DNA of 64,000 bases, from positions 3,791,812 to 3,855,811 of the forward strand of contig NZ_KE386491.1 in the NCBI RefSeq assembly GCF_000427405.1, read 5' to 3'. Positions 17,711 to 24,998 of this stretch are shown here, one piece after another. Source of the stretch: Flectobacillus major DSM 103. GTDB lineage: Bacteria > Bacteroidota > Bacteroidia > Cytophagales > Spirosomataceae. The position numbers were made by a program, and so were the translations under genes. Every line of letters starts with the position of its first letter. The stretch's first letter is position 1. The notes beneath the pieces are model-generated. The model ran no database searches and was not told the DNA's origin. It saw only the letters and a program-made list of their open reading frames with translations.

Positions 17711-18586
17711 ATGAAAAATGTCTTATTGCACTTGAGAATACCCTTTTCTTTTTTTCTCATGCCTGTTTATTGGTTTGCTTTAAGCCAAAGCAACCTAAGT
17801 CATAGAGGTATTGCAGTAGGCATTTTTATCTTATTACATTTGTTTATTTATCCAGCGTCCAATGCCTACAATAGTTATTATGATAAAGACGAATCATCAA
17901 TTGGTGGGTTAGAAAATCCACCACCAGTTTCCGAAAGCCTTTTTTATACAGCATGGATACTCGACATTATGGCCATTGTTGTAGCATGGGCTATCAGTGG
18001 GTGGATATTGGCACTGGCTTTATTGATTTACAGTAGTGTATCCAAAGCCTATTCAAACGAAAGGATTCGCTTAAAAAAATACCCTATTATTAGTTGGCTT
18101 ACCGTAGGTATTTTCCAAGGAGCATTTACTTATCTTGCCATTATTCAGGCAGTCGATAATATAGCCTTATCGTCACTATGGCAATGGAAATACCTTTTCC
18201 CTGCCCTACTGAGTTCATGTAATTTACTTGGATTTTACCCCATGACTCAAGTTTACCAACATAAAGAAGATGCCAAGCGAGGCGACCTCACTATAAGTCG
18301 GTTATTAGGAATCCGAGGTACTTTTTTATTTACGGGATTTATTTTTTTGGTGGTAACGATCGGATTTTTTCTTTATTTTCAAAAAAACGAACTCTTCGGT
18401 ATCCCCGTAATGGCACTTTATTTGGTAATTATGTCGCCAGTTTTACTTTTTTTTAATGGTTGGTTCTTAAAAATTCTCAAAAATGAGGACGAAGCCGACT
18501 TTAAAAATACTATGAAATTAAATTTAATAGGCTCTTTTTGTCTGAATACATTTTTTATATTACTTTTTTTGAAATTTTTTTTCTGA
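17711..18586 (+). CDS. UbiA-family prenyltransferase
   Basis: 291 residues with about eight hydrophobic segments. The first Asp-rich motif is NAYNSYYDKDESSIGG (residues ~52-67) and the second is YQHKEDAKRGD (~183-193), the Mg-diphosphate binding sites of membrane prenyltransferases. The family attaches prenyl chains to aromatic rings (quinone, heme or chlorophyll type). The divergent first motif argues against MenA or CyoE proper. The ATG lies 2 bp after the helicase stop, so the two are co-transcribed. Substrate unknown. Confidence 0.85.
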   Translation: MKNVLLHLRIPFSFFLMPVYWFALSQSNLSHRGIAVGIFILLHLFIYPASNAYNSYYDKDESSIGGLENPPPVSESLFYTAWILDIMAIVVAWAISGWILALALLIYSSVSKAYSNERIRLKKYPIISWLTVGIFQGAFTYLAIIQAVDNIALSSLWQWKYLFPALLSSCNLLGFYPMTQVYQHKEDAKRGDLTISRLLGIRGTFLFTGFIFLVVTIGFFLYFQKNELFGIPVMALYLVIMSPVLLFFNGWFLKILKNEDEADFKNTMKLNLIGSFCLNTFFILLFLKFFF

Positions 18587-18678
18587 TTTAAAGTTTGTGC
18601 AAAAAAATGATAATCAAATATTTATGTGTAACTTATAAGGTTATTTGAAAAAAAGTTGAAAAAATTTCTTTCAAACAC

Positions 18679-18709
18679 TTGCACAGTAAAGTTATAACGC
18701 CTAATTTTG
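18679..18709 (+). promoter_or_regulatory. promoter of the tRNA-Gly/tRNA-Leu unit
   Basis: TTG (18679-18681), a 20-bp spacer and TAATTTTG (18702-18709) fit the Bacteroidetes promoter consensus. Initiation near 18716 would be 18 bp before the tRNA-Gly. Confidence 0.7.
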
Positions 18710-18733
18710 CATCACAATTCAACGGAATCGTAA

Positions 18734-18806
18734 GCGAAAGTAGCTCAGCTGGTAGAGCGCAACCTTGCCAAGGTTGAGGTCGCGGGTTCGAACCCCGTCT
18801 TTCGCT
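18734..18806 (+). tRNA. tRNA-Gly (GCC)
   Basis: 73-nt cloverleaf. Acceptor GCGAAAG pairs with CTTTCGC, discriminator T. D-arm contains AGCTCAGCTGGTAGAGC; anticodon loop CTTGCCAAG with GCC; T-arm GCGGGTTCGAACCCCGT. CCA is not encoded. Confidence 0.97.
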
Positions 18807-18811
18807 CAGCT

Positions 18812-18835
18812 AAAAAGCACCTTAAGGTGCTTTTT
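18812..18835 (+). terminator. hairpin between the two tRNA genes
   Basis: Perfect 12-bp palindrome AAAAAGCACCTT / AAGGTGCTTTTT with T-run directly after tRNA-Gly. It would terminate or process between the tRNAs; the tRNA-Leu may be partly read-through or have its own promoter. Confidence 0.75.
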
Positions 18836-18870
18836 AAGTTTAGTAGGTAGAAGATTTATCTTCGACTGAA

Positions 18871-18956
18871 GCCAGGGTGGTGGAACTGGTAGACACGCAG
18901 GACTTAAAATCCTGTGAGCCGCAACGCTCGTACGGGTTCGATTCCCGTCCCCGGTA
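18871..18956 (+). tRNA. tRNA-Leu (TAA)
   Basis: 86-nt class II tRNA with a long variable arm (GAGCCGCAACGCTC). Anticodon TAA sits in GACTTAAAATC. Acceptor GCCAGGG pairs with CCCCGGT with a G:T at 1:72 and an unpaired A:C at 4:69. Discriminator A; CCA is not encoded in register. Confidence 0.95.
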
Positions 18957-18981
18957 CACCTAAGGCAATTAAGTGCCAAGC

Positions 18982-19027
18982 AAAAAGAGTATAAATAGCT
19001 AAATTTTAGCCGTTTATACTCTTTTTT
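18982..19027 (+). terminator. terminator after tRNA-Leu
   Basis: AAAAAGAGTATAAA (18982-18995) pairs with the region 19013-19026 (TTTATACTCTTTTT) with a T-run. It marks the left boundary of the AT-rich accessory region. Confidence 0.85.
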
Positions 19028-19706
19028 GTTTCTAACAGATACCTTTTGTTATTTTTTATTTAAGCATAATATCGTCCCCCAATCGTCCTATCCCTACAAA
19101 ATTAACTATTGATTTATTGTGTGAAAAATAAAAAAGAAATGCCGCTGATTATTCTGGTGGCATAACCGTCTTGCCCGAATATTTTCAGCAATTCATACTA
19201 CGAAGTTTATTTTCCCTATAAGCTTAGGATAATAATGACTTATCGATATTTCTACTTCTTAGAAGTATCAATAACAATCTGTGACAAAGGAAAAGCTAAA
19301 GATTTTTTCTTCCTATTGGCAATAGAATAACCCTTCTTTTTGAATCTATGTCTTTATGAAGTATTACTATGCTTCAGGAAATAGGAAAATGGGTTTCTCT
19401 AATCAAAACATCATCTTTGTAGTCAAAAAAAATATAATTTAATTGAATATATTTTGACGTATACGCTGTATATTAGTAAAAAAAACACCTTACTAATCTA
19501 AATTCAACGCTTATGTATTTTGATAATTCATTTACTCCAAACCAAATTCTTATAAGACTTCTTGAATGTATAGTGCCAACTTTTCCTATGTTATGGGTAT
19601 CAGACAATCTGGGTACTTCTATAAATTCTAGTTAGCTACGCAAATATCACATATCCCTCTAGACATTTTATTGTTCAAACACTTCTGATTAAAAGACTAT
19701 ACCCGT
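19028..19706. other. gene-free AT-rich region before the Crp-like regulator
   Basis: About 680 bp without a convincing gene. Only short frames exist: 31 codons from the ATG at 19235 and 40 codons at 19513-19635 (MYFDNSFTPNQILIRLLEC...), neither recognisable. The 5' half could be a decayed gene remnant, but I cannot identify a parent family. It should also contain the regulator's promoter. Confidence 0.5.
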
Positions 19707-20294
19707 ATGAACTTTTTACATCAACTGATAAGTAATAATAGTACTACAGAGTTACTTGAAATCGAAAAATTAACGTCATGTTTTAAACTACATACTATAT
19801 CTAGCGGAACAATATTGTTAGATGTAGGCCAAATTTCTAATAACATTTATTTTGTTAAATCTGGTACTTTAAGAGAATTCAAGTATACAGATGAAGATAT
19901 AACATCTACTCTCTCCTTAATCCCCGAAAATAATTTTTCATTTATCCCTGATAGTTTTTGGAAAAAGAGTCCAACGATGATTGGCTTGCAGGCACTTGAA
20001 AAAGTAAAACTATACTCGATAACAAGAGAGGATTTGAATTATCTGAAACTAGAATTGAGCTTAGGCACAAAACTAGAATTGCTAATAAACTCAAATGTCC
20101 TCGCTAGAACTTTATCCTATTGTTCCATTTTACGTGAAACACCAGAAGTTAGACTAGAATGGTTTAATCAATTTTATCCTGGGCTATCTAATCGAATCCC
20201 ACACAAATATATTGCATCTTATCTAAATATTAGACCTGAAACATTAAGTAGAATAAGAGGTAGATGCTCTAATAGTAGAAAAAATATGGTGTAA
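19707..20294 (+). CDS. Crp/Fnr-like transcriptional regulator
   Basis: 195 residues. Residues 15-115 form a cyclic-nucleotide-binding-like beta-roll (GTILLDVGQISNNIYFVKSGTLREF), although the phosphate-binding cassette of true cAMP receptors (RPRTA) is absent. Residues ~165-190 form the HTH with HKYIASYLNIRPETLSRIRG, the Bacteroidetes Crp-like form in which the recognition helix contains ETLSRIR. It precedes the Cys-rich peptide gene, whose promoter carries repeated TTTGA-like motifs. Regulation of that promoter is inferred. Confidence 0.85.
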   Translation: MNFLHQLISNNSTTELLEIEKLTSCFKLHTISSGTILLDVGQISNNIYFVKSGTLREFKYTDEDITSTLSLIPENNFSFIPDSFWKKSPTMIGLQALEKVKLYSITREDLNYLKLELSLGTKLELLINSNVLARTLSYCSILRETPEVRLEWFNQFYPGLSNRIPHKYIASYLNIRPETLSRIRGRCSNSRKNMV

Positions 20295-20319
20295 ATATGT
20301 ATAATTCTACGCTTATATA

Positions 20320-20365
20320 TTGATTTGAGTCAATTGATTTAATGATTTGAAGCAATTTGAATTCA
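20320..20365 (+). promoter_or_regulatory. repeated ATTTGA-like motifs, candidate operator
   Basis: Between the regulator and the peptide gene, ATTGATTTGAG, AATTGATTTAATG, ATGATTTGAAG and CAATTTGAATTC follow one another at roughly 10-14-bp spacing and overlap the -33 box at 20356. The pattern suggests a multi-site operator on one DNA face. Confidence 0.45.
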
Positions 20366-20386
20366 TGTTCAGTTAGCTTAATTTTG
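20356..20386 (+). promoter_or_regulatory. promoter of the Cys-rich peptide gene
   Basis: TTTG (20356-20359), a 19-bp spacer and TAATTTTG (20379-20386): a perfect Bacteroidetes consensus promoter. Start near 20393 gives a ~59-nt leader to the ATG at 20452. Confidence 0.75.
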
Positions 20387-20451
20387 AAATCAAGCAAGCG
20401 AATGATTCACTTGTGAGTTCTTAAATCAAACCTTCTAAAATTTAACTTATT

Positions 20452-20610
20452 ATGAAAGCGAAACTTTTCTTAGCGTTATCTGTAGTAGCATGTGCAGTAA
20501 CTGTATCTCTAGCTTGTGGTAGAGCAGAGTGTGGTGGCGGAAACGACAAATGTTGTAGTTCTGGAAGTATTACTTACTACACCACAGCGACACCACCTCA
20601 AGAAGTATAG
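20452..20610 (+). CDS. small exported Cys-rich peptide (52 aa)
   Basis: 52 residues: a Lys-start, hydrophobic signal segment (residues 3-21, KAKLFLALSVVACAVTVSLA) followed by a short mature part with Cys at 22, 27, 34 and 35, a glycine cluster (GGGNDKCC) and a Thr/Ser/Pro-rich tail. The sequence SLAC at 19-22 resembles but does not fit a lipobox well (Ser at -3), so lipoprotein or type I processing are both possible. It has its own promoter and terminator. The arrangement resembles Bacteroidetes exported small-peptide families such as NVEALA or DUF6520, but I see no diagnostic motif, so family assignment is not made. Confidence 0.75.
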   Translation: MKAKLFLALSVVACAVTVSLACGRAECGGGNDKCCSSGSITYYTTATPPQEV

Positions 20611-20634
20611 ACTGTAGTATTGAGACTATTTTAT

Positions 20635-20672
20635 AGAGCTATTCCCAAGGAAACAAAGGAATAGCTCTTTTA
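20635..20672 (+). terminator. terminator/attenuator after the peptide gene
   Basis: AGAGCTATTCC (20635-20645) pairs perfectly with GGAATAGCTCT (20658-20668), 12-nt loop, followed by TTTTAAT. It lies between the peptide gene and the downstream operon, so the peptide would be made in excess of the membrane proteins through partial read-through. Confidence 0.85.
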
Positions 20673-20740
20673 ATATATTCTTATAGCGATTGCTGAATTT
20701 GTTATCACAAGTTATTTACATCATACTAATGTTAATAAGA

Positions 20741-21766
20741 ATGAAATTCAAGTTTCTATTATTTTTTGTACCAATTATTGGGCTAGGGTTAATGTACAAG
20801 CAATCCCAAAAGAAAACATTGGAACATGATTTCCAGAGAAAATATATAAAAAGCAATAGTTTGAAAATCGCCCAAACAATTTCCAATTTACTGGTAGATG
20901 GATTATTCCTTGACGACTCTTTGCTTTGGGTAAACTCACGAAGCAAAATCATTGCTATTGATAAAGGTGGAAAAATTTTCAAAAATATTCCTGCTAAAAA
21001 AGGAGAAAATAATCCGATTGTCAATTTTTATATTAATCAGGATTCTCTTTATTTCTACCAAGGAAATTCTTCAACAGTCTCTATTTCTTCAATAAAAAAC
21101 AATGCTTTGCAATACAATAGCGTAAAAGATATTCGATTTAACTTCCCTATTATTGATTTTGCAAAATCTAGTAATTTATTGGTGTTTTTGGCATTACAAA
21201 ACAATGCAAGCTTTTTAGTTAAAAGTGCTGATTTAAGCGGAAAAAATATACAAGAATTCTCCACTTCATTTGGGAATATTGAAGGAGGCGATATGATTTA
21301 TTCAGGGAAATTAATTTCGTCTTTTGGGAAAACTTTGTTTATACCTTTTTATACAGATTCAGTGGTCATATTTAATAATAATGAGCTAAAAACCAGTTAT
21401 GCTTCTTTTATTGATAGAGTAAATCAAAAAGTTGAATATAATCTTAATGGAGATAGATATACATTAAAGAAGGGTGTGCAGATTTTACGAATAGGAGCCT
21501 CAATAGTTAAGGACTATCTGTTTGTTAGCTCTTTTGTAAAATCAAAAAATGAATCAATGGAAGCTTTTAGAAAGAATACTACTATTGATGTTTATGACTC
21601 AAATACATTTTCTTATCTATTTAGCTTTCAAATACCAAACTATCACAATTTAAGAATCGGTGACTTCAGCATTTCAAGTAATATGCAGCTAGCAGCCAAA
21701 TATAATGATACTGTAGTGATATATGACATTAAAGACCTTTTGAACAATAATCAAGATGCACAATAA
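20741..21766 (+). CDS. beta-propeller-like membrane-anchored/exported protein
   Basis: 341 residues from the ATG at 20741; an in-frame ATG at 20690 would add a second hydrophobic stretch before MKFKFLLFF and is less likely. An N-terminal hydrophobic segment (residues 3-18) acts as signal anchor. The rest is a series of beta strands with recurring hydrophobic-aspartate turns (DGLFLDDSLLWV, IDFAKSSNLLVFLAL, IVKDYLFVSSFV), like the six-bladed beta-propeller proteins (BF3455/NHL type) found next to small exported peptides in Bacteroidetes. Its stop overlaps the next start by 11 bp. Fold inferred, function unknown. Confidence 0.65.
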   Translation: MKFKFLLFFVPIIGLGLMYKQSQKKTLEHDFQRKYIKSNSLKIAQTISNLLVDGLFLDDSLLWVNSRSKIIAIDKGGKIFKNIPAKKGENNPIVNFYINQDSLYFYQGNSSTVSISSIKNNALQYNSVKDIRFNFPIIDFAKSSNLLVFLALQNNASFLVKSADLSGKNIQEFSTSFGNIEGGDMIYSGKLISSFGKTLFIPFYTDSVVIFNNNELKTSYASFIDRVNQKVEYNLNGDRYTLKKGVQILRIGASIVKDYLFVSSFVKSKNESMEAFRKNTTIDVYDSNTFSYLFSFQIPNYHNLRIGDFSISSNMQLAAKYNDTVVIYDIKDLLNNNQDAQ

Positions 21767-22175
21767 TAAAATATTGATAGTACTTAAATATCTTATTGCG
21801 ATATTATTTATATACGCAGGTGTATATAAAATAATAGATGTTGAAATTTTTAAATCCCAAATGGGAGAATCTCCCTTACTTCCTGAAACATTGATACCAT
21901 ATATTGCTATCATCTTACCTATTTCAGAGATAGTTCTTGGTCTTTGCTTAATTTTTAATATTCAAGTTCTTTTTTCCCTCTGGACATCCTCACTTTTAAT
22001 GGTGTTTTTTTCTAGTTACCTCATTATATTATTTACTATGTATGAAAAGCCTCCATGTGCTTGCGGAGGTATTTTAAGTAAAATGGATTATCCTGAGCAT
22101 ATTGTGTTCAATATTATTTATACTCTAATTTGTATTGTAGCCGTATATCTTTATGAAAAAAAGCAAACGAATTAA
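21756..22175 (+). CDS. MauE/DoxX-like redox-associated membrane protein
   Basis: 139 residues, four hydrophobic helices (about 8-25, 45-66, 70-92, 112-132). Between helices 3 and 4 is the loop KPPCACGGILSKMDYPEH with a Cys-x-Cys pair, a feature of the MauE/DoxX group, some members of which act in periplasmic thiol-disulfide exchange (MauE in methylamine dehydrogenase maturation). Placement between the propeller-like and receptor genes and overlap with both argue for one operon. A role in oxidising the Cys-rich peptide is a hypothesis. Confidence 0.75.
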   Translation: MHNNKILIVLKYLIAILFIYAGVYKIIDVEIFKSQMGESPLLPETLIPYIAIILPISEIVLGLCLIFNIQVLFSLWTSSLLMVFFSSYLIILFTMYEKPPCACGGILSKMDYPEHIVFNIIYTLICIVAVYLYEKKQTN

Positions 22176-24429
22176 CTACTTTATAATAGGCTTATTGCTG
22201 CTTAATTCTTTCGTCATTAACGCTCAATCAGTAACAAAGTTTATCATCAAAGATAGTTTATCAATGACTCCTTTATCGTACTCAAGCATAAAGGTTTATA
22301 ATAAGAAGAGAAATAGCACTACAGGCGGGATCTCGGACTCACTTGGAGTGTATTCGTATAAATCGAATAAAATTGATAGTCTCATTATTTCTGCTAGTTA
22401 TGTTGGCTTTCATCCTAAATCGGTAAAATATATCGCATCTGATACTACCTATATCATTTTACTCTCCCCTCAAAAAGAGTTTATGGATGAAATATTAGTT
22501 AAGGGAAAAAAAGCCTTACTAGAAGTTATGCCAGATAGAACAAGGTTAAATATTAACAAGACGCTAGAAAGTGGCAAAAAGATAGCCGAAACACTAAGAA
22601 AGTTACCATTCGTTGTTGTAACTGGTGATGACATATTAATAAAGGGAAAATCAAACTTTAGAATATTTAAAGATGGTGTTCCGAGTAATCTTACCATAAG
22701 AGATTTAAGAAACATGCCCTCTATAATGGTTAAGTCAATTGAAATCATCTATTTCCCATCATCAAAATACGAAGGCGAAGTAGAACAAATTATTAATATT
22801 ATTACCAATAAGGATGATATTTACAATGGAGGAACCATGTGGGCTGGTACAGGTATCCGTTCTGGAGGTATTTTTAATATTAGTACTCTTGGAATAAATA
22901 CATCTTCCATCACTCCCCTAAAAAGCAGTAATTTTTCTTTTAGCATTAGCGATGACAAAATTACCTATAATACACAGACAGAACAATTTGTCAATAAAAA
23001 TCAGTATAATCAAAGTGTAAATTCAAAGAGTAGGTCTTCTGATTTTAACTTAGGTTATTCAATGGCTTTCCAATTACCAAAATCACAGTCTATAAGTTTG
23101 GGTATTGATTCTCATTTCGAGCCTAAAGTCGAAAATGCTGATATTACAACCGCTCCTGGTGCTGAACTAAGAGAAAATAAAGTGACAAATCATATATGGT
23201 CTTTAAATTTGAATGCCAACTATAGTAAGATTTGGAAAAATAAATCAGCTTTTTATTTCTCTAACCTCTTACAATATGGCAACTCTCAATATGAGCTAAA
23301 TTCTCAAAATGAATCGGTTAGTTTTTATAACCAAAACAAAAGTAAAACACTTTCATACATAAATCAGATGGACTATAGCTGGAATACTTTTTATGGAATT
23401 GCGGCTGAAGTAGGAGGTGCTTTTATTTTAAGACACTATTCCCAAAACCTAAACTATCAAACAGGTTTATTAAACGACGACCTCAATTATACGCAGAGTA
23501 TTCAGGGGGGATATGTAAGTCTTACCAAAAAATACCAAAAAATCTTTTTGAGAATTGGAACAAGGGTTGAAAATACTTACAATAAGTCAGAAAATGATAC
23601 CTCTTTCAACGCATTAAATATTCTTCCGAGAGCATTGATTAATTATACATTATCAAAAACTTCTAAAATATCTCTCTCTTACAGTAGAAGAGTACAAAGA
23701 CCTGAATTACGTTTTTTGACTAAATTCAGAGATGTTTCCAATCCCCTAAGTTTAGTGTACGGAAACACAAAACTTCAAAATGAGCTGTATGATGCATTAA
23801 GTCTAAATTATACCTTATCGTTAGGAGCAACCAATATAAACCTATCTGCAATATCAACATGGGGACAAAATAGAATCAGTAGTATTAGAACAGCAAATGA
23901 TAGCCAAGTATTATTAACATACTTTAATGTAGCCAAATCCTCGTCTTATGGATTAGAATATAGTATTAATACAAGTCTATTATCTGACAAGCTATACATT
24001 TTTTCATCAGGCTCACTAAAAGAATACAAAATAGAAGGATGGACATTTCAGAATTCAGGATGGCTTAAAAGCATTAATTTGGGATTCACATTTGCACCAT
24101 CCGATAAAGTTTCCATTGATGTTTTTGGAAACATGTTATCTAATAATGTAGCTCTTCAGGTATCAGCAGGTAATAGTTTTTATATGGATTGTATATTAAA
24201 CTACAGATTATCCAATAATTCAACGCTAACATTTAGAACTCAGAATCCTATTATAGATAAAGTTGAAACTAAATATAACACTGATGCCACAGGTATTTAT
24301 ATTTCATCCCTAAATCACTATCAAGGTAGAACGATTCAGGTATCATATAATCATTCATTTGGTCGAACAAAAAATGCAGCTTCGAGAACCAAAGAGATAA
24401 AAGTTAGTGATTTGAAGAAAGAAGAATAA
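22153..24429 (+). CDS. outer-membrane beta-barrel protein with CarboxypepD_reg-like domain
   Basis: 758 residues with signal peptide (residues 1-24). Residues ~25-105 form a CarboxypepD_reg/CNA-B-like domain (FIIKDSLSMTPLSYSSIKVY). Residues 110-220 resemble a receptor plug (LVKGKKALLEVMPDRTRLNI... IMVKSIEIIYFPSSKYEGEVEQIINIIT). The rest is strand-rich, aromatic-rich outer-membrane barrel (OMP_b-brl_3 type). These proteins are TonB-receptor relatives but no TonB box is evident. It overlaps the MauE-like gene by 23 bp. Probable surface partner or exporter/receptor for the locus. Confidence 0.85.
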   Translation: MKKSKRINYFIIGLLLLNSFVINAQSVTKFIIKDSLSMTPLSYSSIKVYNKKRNSTTGGISDSLGVYSYKSNKIDSLIISASYVGFHPKSVKYIASDTTYIILLSPQKEFMDEILVKGKKALLEVMPDRTRLNINKTLESGKKIAETLRKLPFVVVTGDDILIKGKSNFRIFKDGVPSNLTIRDLRNMPSIMVKSIEIIYFPSSKYEGEVEQIINIITNKDDIYNGGTMWAGTGIRSGGIFNISTLGINTSSITPLKSSNFSFSISDDKITYNTQTEQFVNKNQYNQSVNSKSRSSDFNLGYSMAFQLPKSQSISLGIDSHFEPKVENADITTAPGAELRENKVTNHIWSLNLNANYSKIWKNKSAFYFSNLLQYGNSQYELNSQNESVSFYNQNKSKTLSYINQMDYSWNTFYGIAAEVGGAFILRHYSQNLNYQTGLLNDDLNYTQSIQGGYVSLTKKYQKIFLRIGTRVENTYNKSENDTSFNALNILPRALINYTLSKTSKISLSYSRRVQRPELRFLTKFRDVSNPLSLVYGNTKLQNELYDALSLNYTLSLGATNINLSAISTWGQNRISSIRTANDSQVLLTYFNVAKSSSYGLEYSINTSLLSDKLYIFSSGSLKEYKIEGWTFQNSGWLKSINLGFTFAPSDKVSIDVFGNMLSNNVALQVSAGNSFYMDCILNYRLSNNSTLTFRTQNPIIDKVETKYNTDATGIYISSLNHYQGRTIQVSYNHSFGRTKNAASRTKEIKVSDLKKEE

Positions 24430-24998
24430 TATAATTTTGTCTCAATAAGCAGTTTTAACGTTATAGATACCCCCAAAATGGTTTTGTGAAAATGTTGTCA
24501 TGTATCTGATGTCAAATAATACTTTGCTGTCATTTTCTGGTTTGGACAACATCATCGTTGTGGTGTGATTTTTTGACTTTCTGGGCAACAGCATCCCATA
24601 TCTGTAATAGATTTAATCTCTAATTAAATATTTGAGCCCCAAAATGGCGGTTTTCCTTGATTTTCATCCATTCGTTTTCAGAATCACAATCAGGTATAGC
24701 GGCTTTTGCATGGATGAATAGCATGTTGTTCTCAAAATAAAATATTATCTATAAAATACAGGCTTATTCGGTTGCTTTTGCTAGTGTGTCGTTTTTAGTG
24801 CTAAACGGAAGTATTTGTCTTAAACGATATATATGGAATAAAATATGCCGTTCAATTTATTTTTAGTGTGATAAAATAAGGTTGAAATCGCTCATGGTTG
24901 AGAACTTAGATTTTCTATTAACTGGCGAACTTTTTCACCAGTTAATAGAAAAATTGTATAGGCCTCAATAACTTCTTTTTCAGCAAAAAGGGTTTCTC
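24430..24998. other. gene-poor region right of the peptide locus
   Basis: 570 bp of AT-rich sequence. The only frame is a 50-residue reverse ORF at 24442-24594 (MLLPRKSKNHTTTMMLSKPEN...) which I do not recognise. Two CCCCAAAATGG copies occur (near 24473 and 24644). A perfect 15-bp inverted repeat lies at 24911-24952. No transposase or phage gene is seen. Confidence 0.5.
24911..24952. repeat. perfect 15-bp inverted repeat
   Basis: TTTTCTATTAACTGG (24911-24925) and CCAGTTAATAGAAAA (24938-24952) flank a 12-nt spacer, 46 bp past the stop of the heme-binding dehydrogenase gene on the reverse strand. Neither strand shows a T-run after the stem, so it is not a standard terminator. Confidence 0.75.

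Noticed and set aside
19513-19635. 40-residue forward frame (MYFDNSFTPNQ...) upstream of the Crp-like gene
   Set aside because: No promoter, signal or homologue recognised; length is within chance expectation for AT-rich DNA.
20320-20365. CRISPR-like array
   Set aside because: The repeated motifs are short, overlapping and unequal, with no spacers; they fit an operator better. No CRISPR array was found elsewhere in the window.
24442-24594. 50-residue reverse frame right of the peptide locus
   Set aside because: No recognisable motif, no promoter or terminator, and Lys/Thr-rich composition close to random; kept only as a note in the region entry.
18871-24998. Integrated element with tRNA-Leu as attachment site
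   Set aside because: I looked for a copy of the tRNA 3' end (CGGGTTCGATTCCCG) at the right boundary and for an integrase gene and found neither.
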